Shown piece after piece: positions 6,854-16,205 of a stretch of DNA of 64,000 nucleotides. The translations under genes and the position numbers were made by a program. This DNA comes from a virus. Numbering within the stretch: position 1 is the stretch's first letter; each line of letters starts with the position of its first letter. Where the stretch lies: positions 186,001-250,000 of the IMG/VR virus record IMGVR_UViG_3300042402_002641. One strand, written 5' to 3'. The notes below the pieces were generated by a model that did not search any database, was not told the origin of the DNA, and saw only the letters and a list, made by a program, of their open reading frames with translations.

Positions 6854-8628
6854 TCTATGATCTCCACATCGTTGGAATAACTTGTGAATCCATTTTCTTT
6901 GATCACCTTCAGCACATGATTCACACGGCTGGTTAGATCATCTCTATGTGAAATTAGAAATACATTCTTGTCACGCTCGCGGGTCATGCGTTTCAACACA
7001 GCAATACTGGATTCTACTCCGCTGGCATCCATGCCTGAATCCACTAATTCGTCGATGAACAAGAGATTGATGCTGTGATAGAGATTCTCCCATACATCAC
7101 GGAAAGCCCATGACAACGATAGAATCAATCTATTGCGTTCACCGCGGCTCAAATTGTCAAAATCTAGATCCTGTCCCAGTTGGGTGATGATCACTGTGAG
7201 ATCATTTTGGAATTCCACTGTGTGCGGCAGGCCAATCTTGTCCAGATAATAGGTAAGGCGTTGATTAAGGAATGCGAGATTCTGATCAATGATGCGTTTG
7301 CGCACAAAACTATCTTTGTTTGTGAGTAATTTGTACAGAAACTCCTGATGGTCTTTGACACGCATCAGTTCATTCATGTAGTTCCAATCGATCTCCTGCA
7401 CCGCAGTGGCCTTGAGCTCGATGATCTGTTCATCATAGGGATTTTCATCTGCAGCCTTGATCTCGAGATCTTTTTCTAAACTGGTCAGTGTGTTCTTGTG
7501 ATTCAATGCTTCTTCCAAGGTATCGTACTGCACCGTTGGACAATCGCCTAGAGCTCCTAATTCTGTGAGTGCTGATTCATAGGCCGAGATGTTTGCAGTC
7601 TGCGAATCATATTCTGCACAGGCAGCCTCATGATCCTTGCGTTTTGCATCCATGACTTCGTCGTGCTTGGCATCATGAAATTCTTGACCACAGGCATGAC
7701 ACAGATGTCGTTCCAAGGTAGCGATTTCTGCTGCTAGTCGATCACGAAGTTTTTCTTCTCTGCTTTGATCTAGCCTAGCACGATTTAATTGAGCAGTGAC
7801 TTCATTAATGTCTTTGCGCAGTTGATTATAAACAGCCAGAGCCTTGTGTGCAGCCACTTCTTGTTCGATATCTATATGACTCAGATGATCGATACTCTTG
7901 AGAATATTTTCAAGATTTTTTTCTTTGGCTTCATCCCACATGTTCTGCTTGCGCTCTAGAGCAGTGATGCTCTGCTGTATACGCTCGTTGCTGGCTTTGA
8001 CAGTTTCTACTCGAGTGTTCTCTGTGCTGATACTGTCTTTGGTTAGCTTGATCTGCTCTTTGAGAGCTTCTGCTTTTTCACTCAGCAGCGTAATACCCAA
8101 CAACTGTTCGATGATAGCACGTTGTTCTGCAGCCTTCTGCGCCAAGAATGGTTCTGTGTAGGTGTTTAATGCCACAAGGTGCTTGAACATGTCGTGGCTC
8201 ATACAGAATCGTTCTTCGATGCTTTTCTGTGTTTCTCTGCTGTCGCCTTGCGATTCGTCTAGATCTGTGAGCTGCTGTTCTTCGCCATTGACACTGAATT
8301 TCAGTATGTTGGGTTTACGACCACGCTCGATATGGTATTCAACACCGTCTACGTCAAAGGTCACTGTGACCAGCATGCCCTTGCCGTTGATCTTGTTGAT
8401 TAAATTATCACGTTTGATATTGGTCAAGGCCTGTCCGTAGATGCCGTAACTGAGACCATTGATGATAGTGGTCTTGCCTGTGCCGTTTCTAGCACCCGAG
8501 TCGTCACCGCCTAGGTCTAAGTTTTCACCTAAGACCAGTGTGAGCTGTCCGCGATCAAAATCGATGGCCTGGGTCTGTGCGCCCACACTCATGAAGTTAC
8601 GAACTGTGAGATTCTTAATTTTAATCAT
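6850..8628 (-). CDS. 46: Recombination endonuclease subunit gp46 (Rad50/SbcC-type ATPase)
   Basis: This 592-residue SMC-like ATPase partners gp47. Walker A GARNGTGKTT lies at residues 45-54. Long coiled coils flank a CHACGQ zinc hook near residue 310. The C-terminal half has the ABC signature LSRGERNR (about 496), Walker B LLFIDEL (about 523) and an H-loop LISHRDD (about 561). With gp47 it resects DNA ends for recombination-dependent replication and degrades host DNA in T4. Its ATG overlaps the gp47 stop (ATGA), so both subunits are made in a coupled way. Length and domain order are as expected for the family. Confidence 0.95.
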   Translation of the reverse strand: MIKIKNLTVRNFMSVGAQTQAIDFDRGQLTLVLGENLDLGGDDSGARNGTGKTTIINGLSYGIYGQALTNIKRDNLINKINGKGMLVTVTFDVDGVEYHIERGRKPNILKFSVNGEEQQLTDLDESQGDSRETQKSIEERFCMSHDMFKHLVALNTYTEPFLAQKAAEQRAIIEQLLGITLLSEKAEALKEQIKLTKDSISTENTRVETVKASNERIQQSITALERKQNMWDEAKEKNLENILKSIDHLSHIDIEQEVAAHKALAVYNQLRKDINEVTAQLNRARLDQSREEKLRDRLAAEIATLERHLCHACGQEFHDAKHDEVMDAKRKDHEAACAEYDSQTANISAYESALTELGALGDCPTVQYDTLEEALNHKNTLTSLEKDLEIKAADENPYDEQIIELKATAVQEIDWNYMNELMRVKDHQEFLYKLLTNKDSFVRKRIIDQNLAFLNQRLTYYLDKIGLPHTVEFQNDLTVIITQLGQDLDFDNLSRGERNRLILSLSWAFRDVWENLYHSINLLFIDELVDSGMDASGVESSIAVLKRMTRERDKNVFLISHRDDLTSRVNHVLKVIKENGFTSYSNDVEIIE

Positions 8629-9635
8629 AGGTCGCTGTATATCTCCAACAGCAGGCTCTTGTCAAAGGTATCGCTGTCAATGGCATTGATCTGATTCATC
8701 ACTATGGTATCTACACTTTCAAAATTTATATCTATAGGAGTAGAATTTGCATCTACTTCTATTTTTTCGGGTATCAGCATCAGTTCTCTGAGATCATATT
8801 CAGGCATGAACTTTTCTTTGATGAAGTTGGCTTCTTCAAATGTGATAGGCAAATCAATGGTTACTCGACAGTGCATCTTAGGACGCAGAAGTTTTTCTGG
8901 TGTGTCGATGATTTGACTCAGCTTGTAGGTTCTATATATGGGTTGATCAGGCCAAGATATGTATTCAGGTTTTCCACCCCATTCTAGAATCATCATGCCA
9001 CGATCGTCGTCACCGGCATCCGCATAGTTATGAGGAAATGCATTACCTATGTAAACGATGTTGTTGTTCTGCTGACGTTTGTGGAAGTGTCCTGAGAACA
9101 CATAGTCTTGATGTTGGAAATGGCTACGCTGTAATTGTCCGTGATCTGGCATCTGTACCATAGCATTCATGTAAAAACTAGGCAGTTCGAAATGACCAAA
9201 AATGTATCGGCTTTTGATCTTAGGAACATCGCGCCATTCATCACCAACTAGCCAAGGTAGTATGGTGACATCTTCCATGGTTAATGGATCTTTGATAGCA
9301 ATGATATTAGGAAACAGACGCATGAATTCTATACTGTTGATTTCACGTTTGTCTTTGTAGAACAGATCGTGATTACCTAGTATAAAAAATACTTTTTCAA
9401 ACGAAGCATTTAATCTTTCAAGATTGCTCACAGTATAGTTCATGGTACTGACATCAGTGGTGCTGCGATTATGATGCCAATCTCCGAGGAATATAGCAGT
9501 TTCACAGCCGTTGGCCTTAGCAGTGTCGCAGAACCAATCCACAAACTGTTCGCAGTCAGTGTTGTGTGTTCTTGAACCACCCTTGAGACCAAAGTGTATG
9601 TCCGTGAAACAAGCGACTTTTTTAAATAGACTCAT
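8625..9635 (-). CDS. 47: Recombination endonuclease subunit gp47 (Mre11/SbcD-type)
   Basis: This 336-residue metallophosphoesterase has the Mre11 metal motifs in order: DIH (D12, H14), GDWHH (D52, H54), GNHD (N88, H89), then GHFE and GHFH in the middle. It pairs with gp46 as the end-resecting nuclease. The chosen ATG (9635) gives MSLFKKVACFTDIHFG, placing the first motif at the usual distance from the N-terminus. A strong host-type promoter sits directly before it, so close that its RNA may have no leader. Length matches T4 gp47 (339 residues). Confidence 0.95.
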   Translation of the reverse strand: MSLFKKVACFTDIHFGLKGGSRTHNTDCEQFVDWFCDTAKANGCETAIFLGDWHHNRSTTDVSTMNYTVSNLERLNASFEKVFFILGNHDLFYKDKREINSIEFMRLFPNIIAIKDPLTMEDVTILPWLVGDEWRDVPKIKSRYIFGHFELPSFYMNAMVQMPDHGQLQRSHFQHQDYVFSGHFHKRQQNNNIVYIGNAFPHNYADAGDDDRGMMILEWGGKPEYISWPDQPIYRTYKLSQIIDTPEKLLRPKMHCRVTIDLPITFEEANFIKEKFMPEYDLRELMLIPEKIEVDANSTPIDINFESVDTIVMNQINAIDSDTFDKSLLLEIYSDL

Positions 9636-9641
9636 AGACTT

Positions 9642-9670
9642 ATTATACCGCCTTTATGATGAAAGATCAA
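9642..9670 (-). promoter_or_regulatory. Host-type sigma-70 promoter for gp47-gp46
   Basis: On the minus strand TTGATC (9670-9665) and a perfect TATAAT (9647-9642) are separated by exactly 17 bases. The last T of the -10 box is 7 bases from the A of the gp47 ATG, so initiation would fall at the start codon. The -35 box overlaps the end of the upstream gp55-like gene. Confidence 0.7.
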
Positions 9671-10521
9671 TCCCAATCACTGCCTGTGTTATCCACAGTG
9701 GTAGTGACTATGGCAGGTCCGGGCACACTGCCGCCTGCGTTCTGTCTGGTCCATGAAGGGTTCATGCCGTTCATTTCTAGAATGTCGTCTCGAATGTTTT
9801 GATTGCGTTTTTCGATATTGATGATTCGCACGAATGAATTAGTAACAGCAGCGGTATAATAAGCAAAAGGATTATCGGATTTGGATTCATCGAACTGTAG
9901 TCCTATCTGAGTGAGTTGTAAGATGGCCTGCCCACGCATTTCGTCATTGTAGGTATAGCCTCGAACGTTGCCTCTAGTAGCATAGCGTTCACAGAGCTTG
10001 ATAAACATGCGAGCGAGATCGTTGGTCATCTGACCGTGATCCTTAGAGAATTCACCGTGTTCGAGATCACCTTTCCAGTGGCTCTTGCCCACACAACTGA
10101 TATTACCTTTGTCATCGAATTTCCAATGTTGGAATGGAGGAAAATTAACTTTGTCATGACTGTCCGCGGTGTTCTTCAACGTCTTTTTGCGACCCGGAGC
10201 CAACGGTATATGTTCAAAGGTCATCACACGGAATATGAGATCTTCCTTGCGCATCTTTTTGTAATCTACTTCAAATTCTTTAGCAGGTAGTTTTTTACCT
10301 CCGGCTATTACCGCTGCTTCGTGTGCCTGTTTACTGAGTCTAGCTGCACAATTTCTTTTAGCCTCTGCTATGGTTCTTATGTTGATTTTAGCTAGGTTAG
10401 GTACTATGAGATCATAGAATCCATATTCTGGTTTGAGGTAGCTGCAATAGGTATTTTTACTAAGGTGTATTTCTTTGAGTAGGTCTTTGTTGGTCAAGTA
10501 CTTGATCTTGGGCACTGTCAT
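9667..10521 (-). CDS. 55: Late-transcription sigma factor, gp55-like
   Basis: The product has 284 residues. The C-terminal half carries the conserved block of marine-phage gp55: RGYTYNDEMRGQAILQL, then NPFAYYTAAVTNSFVRIIN, then QNIRDDILEMNGMNPSWTRQ. gp55 directs host RNA polymerase to TATAAATA late promoters, which occur in front of virion genes in this window. T4 gp55 has 185 residues; the extra roughly 100 residues here are mainly N-terminal (MTVPKIKYLTNKDLLKEIHLSK...), together with a basic KKTLKNT segment. A GGAGAA ribosome site lies about 8 bases before the ATG. It transcribes divergently from the tail operon at 10604. Confidence 0.85.
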   Translation of the reverse strand: MTVPKIKYLTNKDLLKEIHLSKNTYCSYLKPEYGFYDLIVPNLAKINIRTIAEAKRNCAARLSKQAHEAAVIAGGKKLPAKEFEVDYKKMRKEDLIFRVMTFEHIPLAPGRKKTLKNTADSHDKVNFPPFQHWKFDDKGNISCVGKSHWKGDLEHGEFSKDHGQMTNDLARMFIKLCERYATRGNVRGYTYNDEMRGQAILQLTQIGLQFDESKSDNPFAYYTAAVTNSFVRIINIEKRNQNIRDDILEMNGMNPSWTRQNAGGSVPGPAIVTTTVDNTGSDWD

Positions 10522-10569
10522 TGATTATAATTCTCCGTGGTTAGTAATATAATAGCACATTTTTCTAAT

Positions 10570-10577
10570 AATAAATA
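10570..10577 (+). promoter_or_regulatory. Late promoter candidate AATAAATA for the tail operon
   Basis: AATAAATA (seven of eight bases of the T4 late consensus) ends 26 bases before the gp48/54-like start, with an AAGGAAAT ribosome-site region between. It lies in the divergent gap between the late sigma gene and the tail operon. Confidence 0.65.
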
Positions 10578-10603
10578 GTCTATAACAAGGAAATCTGTTC
10601 AAA

Positions 10604-11884
10604 ATGGCGAGAAAAACCTATCCTGAAACCCCTGCAGAAGAAGCCGCAAGAATCAACTCTGCCAGCGGTGATCCTGAGGGCATCACTGCACAACAGGTGG
10701 CTAACAACCGCAAGCTCAATGAATCATTGACTGCATCATTTGGATTTGGCAACAGTTCCAGTGGTCCTCCGGTTAATCCTTTCGCAAGTCTAGTAGCAGG
10801 AGTTTCTTCTAGAATACAACAAACCCAGGAAGCTGACGCGGCCCAATTACCTGGAAATTTTGCACAGGCCAAAGCTGAATTAGACGACAAGATTTCTAAA
10901 GCATCTGGAGAGATAGGATCGGGCCTTAACGGATTTACCGGTAATGTAAAACAAGGAATCTCCCAGTTGCAGGCATCTTTAGGTGCCTCGGGTGCTGAAA
11001 CAGGGCTTGGAGGATTTGCTGATGCTGCTAAAAGTAAATTAAGTGGTGCAATAGGTTCATTGCAATCAGCGGCAGGCTCAACCAGTAACATTGCGGCAGA
11101 TATCTCCGGTACTATAAACAAATTAACAGGCGGCAGCCTTGCTGGGGGTCTGCTGAAAGCTGCAGGACAAATTAGTGCAGCAGCCGGTATGCTTAACAAT
11201 ATACTTAGCTTAAAGAGAGGAGCCAATCTTCCAAAGGGAGCAGATGTGTTTAGTAAAAACGGAGAACCGATAAAATTAAATGTTTCTTCGAAAAATGATT
11301 GGCGTGTAAGAATAGATTGTCAATGGAATATTTTTGATAGTCCTATCTTTGAAAGATTAAAACTCACAGGCGGAGTGGTATGGCCATACCTACCTAGTAT
11401 CACAGTGGCTACCAAGGCAGAGTATACACCAATTAATACAACACACAATAATTACACCAACTATGCCTATAAAGGCAGCATGGTAGATGACATACAGATC
11501 TCTGGAGAGTTTTCGTGCGAAACAGCCAGCGATGCGGCATATTGGATAGCTGCTACTACCTTTTTCAAAACAGCAACTAAAATGTTTTTCGGTCAAGGAG
11601 AACTAGCTGGTAATCCTCCGATTATTTGTATTCTCAAAGGCTATGGAGCCAGTGTGTTTAACAATACACCAGTGATTATAAAAAGTTTTTCAGTAGACCT
11701 CAAGGATGATGTTAATTATGTTAAATGTGAAGAATTTGGATCTACTACATGGGTACCGGTTCTCAGCACGATTTCAGTAACAGTATCGCCAGTATATACC
11801 AGAGCTAGAATGCGCAAATTCAGTCTCCAAGATTATTCACGTGGTAGTCTTGCAGGAGAAAAAGGTCGAGTAGGATATATCTAA
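10604..11884 (+). CDS. Baseplate tail-tube initiator, gp48/gp54-like
   Basis: The product has 426 residues. The first half is Ala/Gly/Ser-rich with long helical stretches (FAQAKAELDDKISKASGEIG) and may be coiled. The second half (from about residue 225) is the recognisable part: NDWRVRIDCQWNIFDSP, VVWPYLPSITVATKAEY, MVDDIQISGEFSCETASDAAYWIAATTFFKTATKMFFG, and a beta-rich C-terminus with VSPVYTRARMRKFSL. This layout fits the proteins that cap the hub and start tail-tube growth (T4 gp48 and gp54). Which of the two it matches better cannot be told by eye. The stop codon overlaps the ATG of the gp53-like gene. Confidence 0.75.
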   Translation: MARKTYPETPAEEAARINSASGDPEGITAQQVANNRKLNESLTASFGFGNSSSGPPVNPFASLVAGVSSRIQQTQEADAAQLPGNFAQAKAELDDKISKASGEIGSGLNGFTGNVKQGISQLQASLGASGAETGLGGFADAAKSKLSGAIGSLQSAAGSTSNIAADISGTINKLTGGSLAGGLLKAAGQISAAAGMLNNILSLKRGANLPKGADVFSKNGEPIKLNVSSKNDWRVRIDCQWNIFDSPIFERLKLTGGVVWPYLPSITVATKAEYTPINTTHNNYTNYAYKGSMVDDIQISGEFSCETASDAAYWIAATTFFKTATKMFFGQGELAGNPPIICILKGYGASVFNNTPVIIKSFSVDLKDDVNYVKCEEFGSTTWVPVLSTISVTVSPVYTRARMRKFSLQDYSRGSLAGEKGRVGYI

Positions 11885-12183
11885 TGGCAAAATATTCTAA
11901 AGCAAGTCCGTGGGCCAACACCCAACAAAATAATTTTTATCTGGAACTGTTAGATATTCGTCCAGTGCCTTCTGAAGCAGACGATGTTAGATATGTGATT
12001 GAAAATCAATATCGTAACAGACCGGATTTATTAGCCTATGATCTTTACGGGGATCCTAAATTATGGTGGGTATTTGTGCAAAGAAATATGTCAGTGATAA
12101 AAGATCCTATCTACGATTTCAGACCAGGCACAGCCATATATCTGCCTAAGAAAAGTAATCTATCAAAGTTTCTAGGAGTGTGA
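11884..12183 (+). CDS. 53: Baseplate wedge protein, gp53-like
   Basis: This 99-residue protein is of the gp53 type: FYLELLDIRPVPSEADD, YRNRPDLLAYDLYGDPKLWWVF, and a C-terminal FRPGTAIYLPKKSNL that looks LysM-like. gp53 joins wedges to each other around the hub. T4 gp53 is about twice as long, and the marine versions are generally short. It lies between gp48/54-like and hub genes, in frame-overlap coupling with the former. Confidence 0.85.
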   Translation: MAKYSKASPWANTQQNNFYLELLDIRPVPSEADDVRYVIENQYRNRPDLLAYDLYGDPKLWWVFVQRNMSVIKDPIYDFRPGTAIYLPKKSNLSKFLGV

Positions 12184-12184
12184 T

Positions 12185-14602
12185 ATGGCGTTAAGAGAAC
12201 TAGGAAGAATTTTAGAAATTAAAAAACCAGACGGAACTTCTGTAATCCCGTTTGATACTGCTGCTGGCTTTAATATAAATTCAGTGTTTCGCACCACAGA
12301 AAATTTGATTGCCAGAGCGACTAATCCTATTCAGGACGGTAAAAGCAGTATAGCAGCTGATCCAAAAAAATTATCTTCAGCTGCAACAAAAAATTTACCA
12401 TCTTTAACTCCTAATCCTATGGAAGAGTTTGCCACCAGCACCATATTATGGACGCTGGCCGCATTGACTCCTCAGCAGTTTAATGATCCAGCATCATATA
12501 GAAATAGTACCAGTGAATTAAAAAATGTTGTGTTTAGTTCCGGTGGAAGATTTGATGACCAACGTGTGAACACCTTATTCGGAGCTCCGGAATATTTTAT
12601 TAATAATTTTGTTATGAACAGCATTATCGGAGCCAATGAAAAAACTGGAAACAGTAATGCCATAAAATTTAGTTTTGAAATTATAGAACCTCAATCTATG
12701 GGACTGTTGTTACAGAGCATGCAGAATGCTGCAATAAAGGCTGGATATCTCAGTTACCTTGACAACTGTCCGTATGTTCTAAGAATGGATATCAAAGGGT
12801 TCGACGAACTGGGAGTACCTATAAGTTCAATCAAACCAAAATTCTTTGTGATGAAGTTGGTTTCTATGAAATTTACAGTTACTGAAGCGGGTTCTAATTA
12901 TAAAGTAGAAGGCATTCCATACAATCATCAGGCATTTTCAGATGCTATTAATACAACCTATAACGATTTAAAAATAGCCGGAGATATTAAAGGACAAGGC
13001 GTAGTAGCTGAAGTTTTACAGACCAGTCCAGACGGGTTGACAGCGGTATTAAATCGTAACGAACAAAAATTAAAAGAAACAGAGCGTATTGTTTATCCTG
13101 ATAGATATGTTATACAATTCCCTCAAACCAGTAGCACTTGGTATTCTTCTGCAGGAAAAAAAGAAAAGAGAAATTCAGCTACAATAGATCCTGTCGAAGA
13201 AGAAAACGAGGGAGACATTGAGTTGTTTGGTTCTGGAGTTAGTGTAGAAGCAGATGTGTCAAACTTGCCGATTAATGATATAGGAAGGTCTAGTCTCGGC
13301 TTCGATCAATTGAGAGGCGGCGCTAATATTTTTAAACGGGCTGGAGACAGTATAGATGAAAAAACAGGATTAGTGAAAAGAGATGGGATGACTATAGATC
13401 CTAAGCAACGAGCTTTTCAATTTGGACAAGGACAGTCGCTGACTTCTATTATTAATCAGATAGTGTTGAGTTCTAAATATGCATTTAATGCCATTAACGA
13501 AAAACCTACTCCAGAAGGATATATCAAATGGTTTAAATTAGATGCACAGATAGAACTTTTAGAATATGACCCGTTAATAGGAGATTACGCTAAAAAAATT
13601 ACTTATAGAGTAGTGCCCTACTTTATACATCAATCTATATTTGCTAATCCTAGTTCTGCTCCTGTGGGATATCATGAATTAATGAAATCAGTGGTTAAGG
13701 AGTATCAATATATCTATACTGGACAAAATGTTGACGTCACACGATTTGATATAGAAATCAATAATTTATTCTATACTGGTGCCAATCCCTCATCAGAAAA
13801 TAGCGGATCTAAAACTGCTAATCAGGATCAAAAACCTGCAGAAAGAACAAATGCTACTACAGGTGTTGGCCAGGGTAACACACCGGCCGCACAGGCGGCT
13901 CAATTAGGTAGAGCTAGACCTAAACGAGATCCTAAACTGTTAAAGGGCTACAAAGGTGGTAATTCTGATAAGACAGTAGAACAGAACATAGCAGAAACTT
14001 TTCAACAGGCCTTTCTCAGCGGTAACAGTGCTGATTTGGTTACTGTAAATCTTGAAATACTCGGAGATCCTTATTGGCTTGTAGACAGCGGAATAGCTAA
14101 TTATTTTTCAGACGCTCCATCACCTAACAGCCAAATTACCAACGACGGAACCATGAACTATGAAAGTGGCAATGTTTACATCTATCTAACATTTCGAACT
14201 CCGACCGATATTAATGAAACAACTGGATTGTATGATTTTTCACAGGCCGGTAAAGAAAGTCCGTTCGGCGGCATATACCGAGTTGTGATGTGTGAAAACA
14301 CTTTTTCTGATGGACAATGGAAACAAAAACTCAAATGTATTAGGATGCCAGGACCTCAAGGACCAGAAGTAACTGATGAAGACCGTTCGGGCACAGTAAC
14401 TCCTACCGATGCTGGGGCTATTGACATTAAAGAACAGGAAGCTCCGAGTACTAGCCCTATAGATGATGGGAACCCCACTACACAACTAGCTTCTAACAAC
14501 AGTTCAACATCAACAGAAAGCACAGTATCGACTAGAACAACTTCTAATCAAGCACCGACTAGAACAGGTTTTAGATATTATAGAGATTTAGGACAAGGAT
14601 AA
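12185..14602 (+). CDS. Baseplate hub structural protein (gp27 position)
   Basis: This 805-residue protein is encoded between gp53 and the gp5 spike, where marine T4-like phages keep a large hub protein. Segments I associate with that protein are FSFEIIEPQSMGLLLQSMQNA (about 160-180), LEYDPLIGDYAKKITYRVVPYFIHQSIF (about 455-485) and YIYTGQNVDVTRFDIEINNLFYTG (about 510-533). It ends in a Ser/Thr/Gln/Asn-rich, probably disordered tail (from about 740). T4 gp27 (391 residues) seats the gp5 spike; a matching role here is inferred from gene order. No enzyme motif is visible. Confidence 0.6.
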   Translation: MALRELGRILEIKKPDGTSVIPFDTAAGFNINSVFRTTENLIARATNPIQDGKSSIAADPKKLSSAATKNLPSLTPNPMEEFATSTILWTLAALTPQQFNDPASYRNSTSELKNVVFSSGGRFDDQRVNTLFGAPEYFINNFVMNSIIGANEKTGNSNAIKFSFEIIEPQSMGLLLQSMQNAAIKAGYLSYLDNCPYVLRMDIKGFDELGVPISSIKPKFFVMKLVSMKFTVTEAGSNYKVEGIPYNHQAFSDAINTTYNDLKIAGDIKGQGVVAEVLQTSPDGLTAVLNRNEQKLKETERIVYPDRYVIQFPQTSSTWYSSAGKKEKRNSATIDPVEEENEGDIELFGSGVSVEADVSNLPINDIGRSSLGFDQLRGGANIFKRAGDSIDEKTGLVKRDGMTIDPKQRAFQFGQGQSLTSIINQIVLSSKYAFNAINEKPTPEGYIKWFKLDAQIELLEYDPLIGDYAKKITYRVVPYFIHQSIFANPSSAPVGYHELMKSVVKEYQYIYTGQNVDVTRFDIEINNLFYTGANPSSENSGSKTANQDQKPAERTNATTGVGQGNTPAAQAAQLGRARPKRDPKLLKGYKGGNSDKTVEQNIAETFQQAFLSGNSADLVTVNLEILGDPYWLVDSGIANYFSDAPSPNSQITNDGTMNYESGNVYIYLTFRTPTDINETTGLYDFSQAGKESPFGGIYRVVMCENTFSDGQWKQKLKCIRMPGPQGPEVTDEDRSGTVTPTDAGAIDIKEQEAPSTSPIDDGNPTTQLASNNSSTSTESTVSTRTTSNQAPTRTGFRYYRDLGQG

Positions 14603-14605
14603 CAC

Positions 14606-16204
14606 ATGGCAGAATTAGGTCGTCCTTCAGCTGAAGGAGAAGGAAAGTCAGGAGGTCTCACCCAAGGTATATATCTTGCAAGGGTGATCAGTCATCTTGA
14701 TCCAACTTTCATGGGATCATTGGAAGTGACATTACTTAAAGATCAAGGTAATGACCCTGGAGATGACAGTCAATTACATATAGTAAAATATGCTCCGCCC
14801 TTCTTTGGTTACACAGGGTTTGAATATATGGGCAAGAATGATGGTACTAGTTCTACCATCGACGGATTCAATGATACACAGAAGAGCTACGGCATGTGGT
14901 TCGTGCCTCCAGATGTCGGTGTTAACGTGTTAGTGCTTTTTGTGGATGGCGATCCTGGACAGGGCTATTGGTTTGCCTGTGTTCCTGGCCGTTATATTAA
15001 TAACATGGTTCCGGCTATTGCAGGATCTAAAATAAATGCATTAGATGCAGAAGATAAAGCTAGGTACGGTAACACAAAACTGCCATTACCTGTAGCAGAA
15101 ATAAACAAACGTATCAACGGTGAGAAGCAAGAAATAGATCCAGAAAAAATTCCTAGAGTTGTACATCCTATTGCTGATAGATTTTTAGAGCAAGGATTAC
15201 TAGAAGATGATGTTCGTGGAACAAGTTCGTCATCACCTAGAAGAGAACTACCAGGTATGGTGTTTGGTATTTCAACTCCCGGCCCAGTCGATCGCAGAAC
15301 TAATGCTAAAAAAGCAGTGATAGGAAAAAAAGACAGCAAGTCTGCACCACTACCTATCAGCAGATTAGGTGGCACACAGCTAGTCATGGACGACGGCGAC
15401 GATCGTTATCACAGAGAAAAAACAGCCGCAGAAGGTCCAGTGAAATATGTTGACCTTTTAGATCCAGAAGTTCAGCGTAGAATTTCACAGGGAGAAGCCA
15501 CAGTTCCTTACAATGAATATTTCAGAGTGAGAACTAGAACTGGTCATCAGATACTTTTACATAATTCGGAAGATCTAATCTACATAGGCAATGCTAGAGG
15601 CACTGCTTGGATTGAAATGACCAGCAATGGCAAGATAGATATCTATGCACAAGACAGTGTCAGCATACACACAGCTACTGATCTTAACATACGTGCCGAC
15701 AGAGACATTAATTTTGAAGCTGGCCGCAACATGAATTTTAGAACAGAATCAGGAAAGTGGCATGCAGAAATTGCCACAGACATGGAGTTTTTGATCAACA
15801 ACGATGCCAAGCTCACAGTAGGAGCCAATTGTGATATTCTAGTAGGGGCTAAACTTAAAATTTCGGCCAACAATGACATGGACATCGCTACTAATACAGA
15901 ACTCAAAGTTTCCGCTACCGGCGACATCAGCGTAGGTTCGACATCAGAATTAAAAATGAATGGTTCAAAAATCAATCTCAACGGACCTAATAATTCGGAA
16001 ACTGCCGCGACAGCAGACTTTGTAAGACCTTATGATCTCAGAGATAACGTAGCAACCAGCACCACCGCAGGCTGGGACAAGAGATATCAATCAGGAATAG
16101 TTAAGAGTTTTATGAAAAGGATTCCTATGCACGAACCCTGGCCGTTGCATGAACATTTGGCTCCTGCGCAATTAACTCCTGATAACACAGATAGGGACGC
16201 ATAA
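14606..16204 (+). CDS. 5: Central spike protein, gp5-like without visible lysozyme domain
   Basis: This 532-residue protein has an N-terminal OB-fold-like part (GIYLARVISHLDPTFMGSLEV, then GMWFVPPDVGVNVLVLFVDGDPGQGYWFA). A linker follows, then FRVRTRTGHQILLHNSED (about 305-322), the VgrG/gp5-type entry to the needle. From about 318 to 468 there are short repeated beta strands (DLNIRADRDINFEAGRNMNF, KISANNDMDIATNTEL), the triangular beta-helix of the membrane-puncturing spike. T4 gp5 carries a lysozyme domain between OB fold and helix. Here that interval (about 145-300) is charged and low in complexity with no lysozyme catalytic pattern I can find. gp25 follows one base after the stop codon. 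Confidence 0.85.
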   Translation: MAELGRPSAEGEGKSGGLTQGIYLARVISHLDPTFMGSLEVTLLKDQGNDPGDDSQLHIVKYAPPFFGYTGFEYMGKNDGTSSTIDGFNDTQKSYGMWFVPPDVGVNVLVLFVDGDPGQGYWFACVPGRYINNMVPAIAGSKINALDAEDKARYGNTKLPLPVAEINKRINGEKQEIDPEKIPRVVHPIADRFLEQGLLEDDVRGTSSSSPRRELPGMVFGISTPGPVDRRTNAKKAVIGKKDSKSAPLPISRLGGTQLVMDDGDDRYHREKTAAEGPVKYVDLLDPEVQRRISQGEATVPYNEYFRVRTRTGHQILLHNSEDLIYIGNARGTAWIEMTSNGKIDIYAQDSVSIHTATDLNIRADRDINFEAGRNMNFRTESGKWHAEIATDMEFLINNDAKLTVGANCDILVGAKLKISANNDMDIATNTELKVSATGDISVGSTSELKMNGSKINLNGPNNSETAATADFVRPYDLRDNVATSTTAGWDKRYQSGIVKSFMKRIPMHEPWPLHEHLAPAQLTPDNTDRDA

Positions 16205-16205
16205 T

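Noticed and set aside
10523-10535. TATAAT two bases before the gp55-like start as a promoter
   Set aside because: No -35 box lies 16-18 bases upstream and transcription would start inside the gene; the GGAGAA ribosome site explains the region better.
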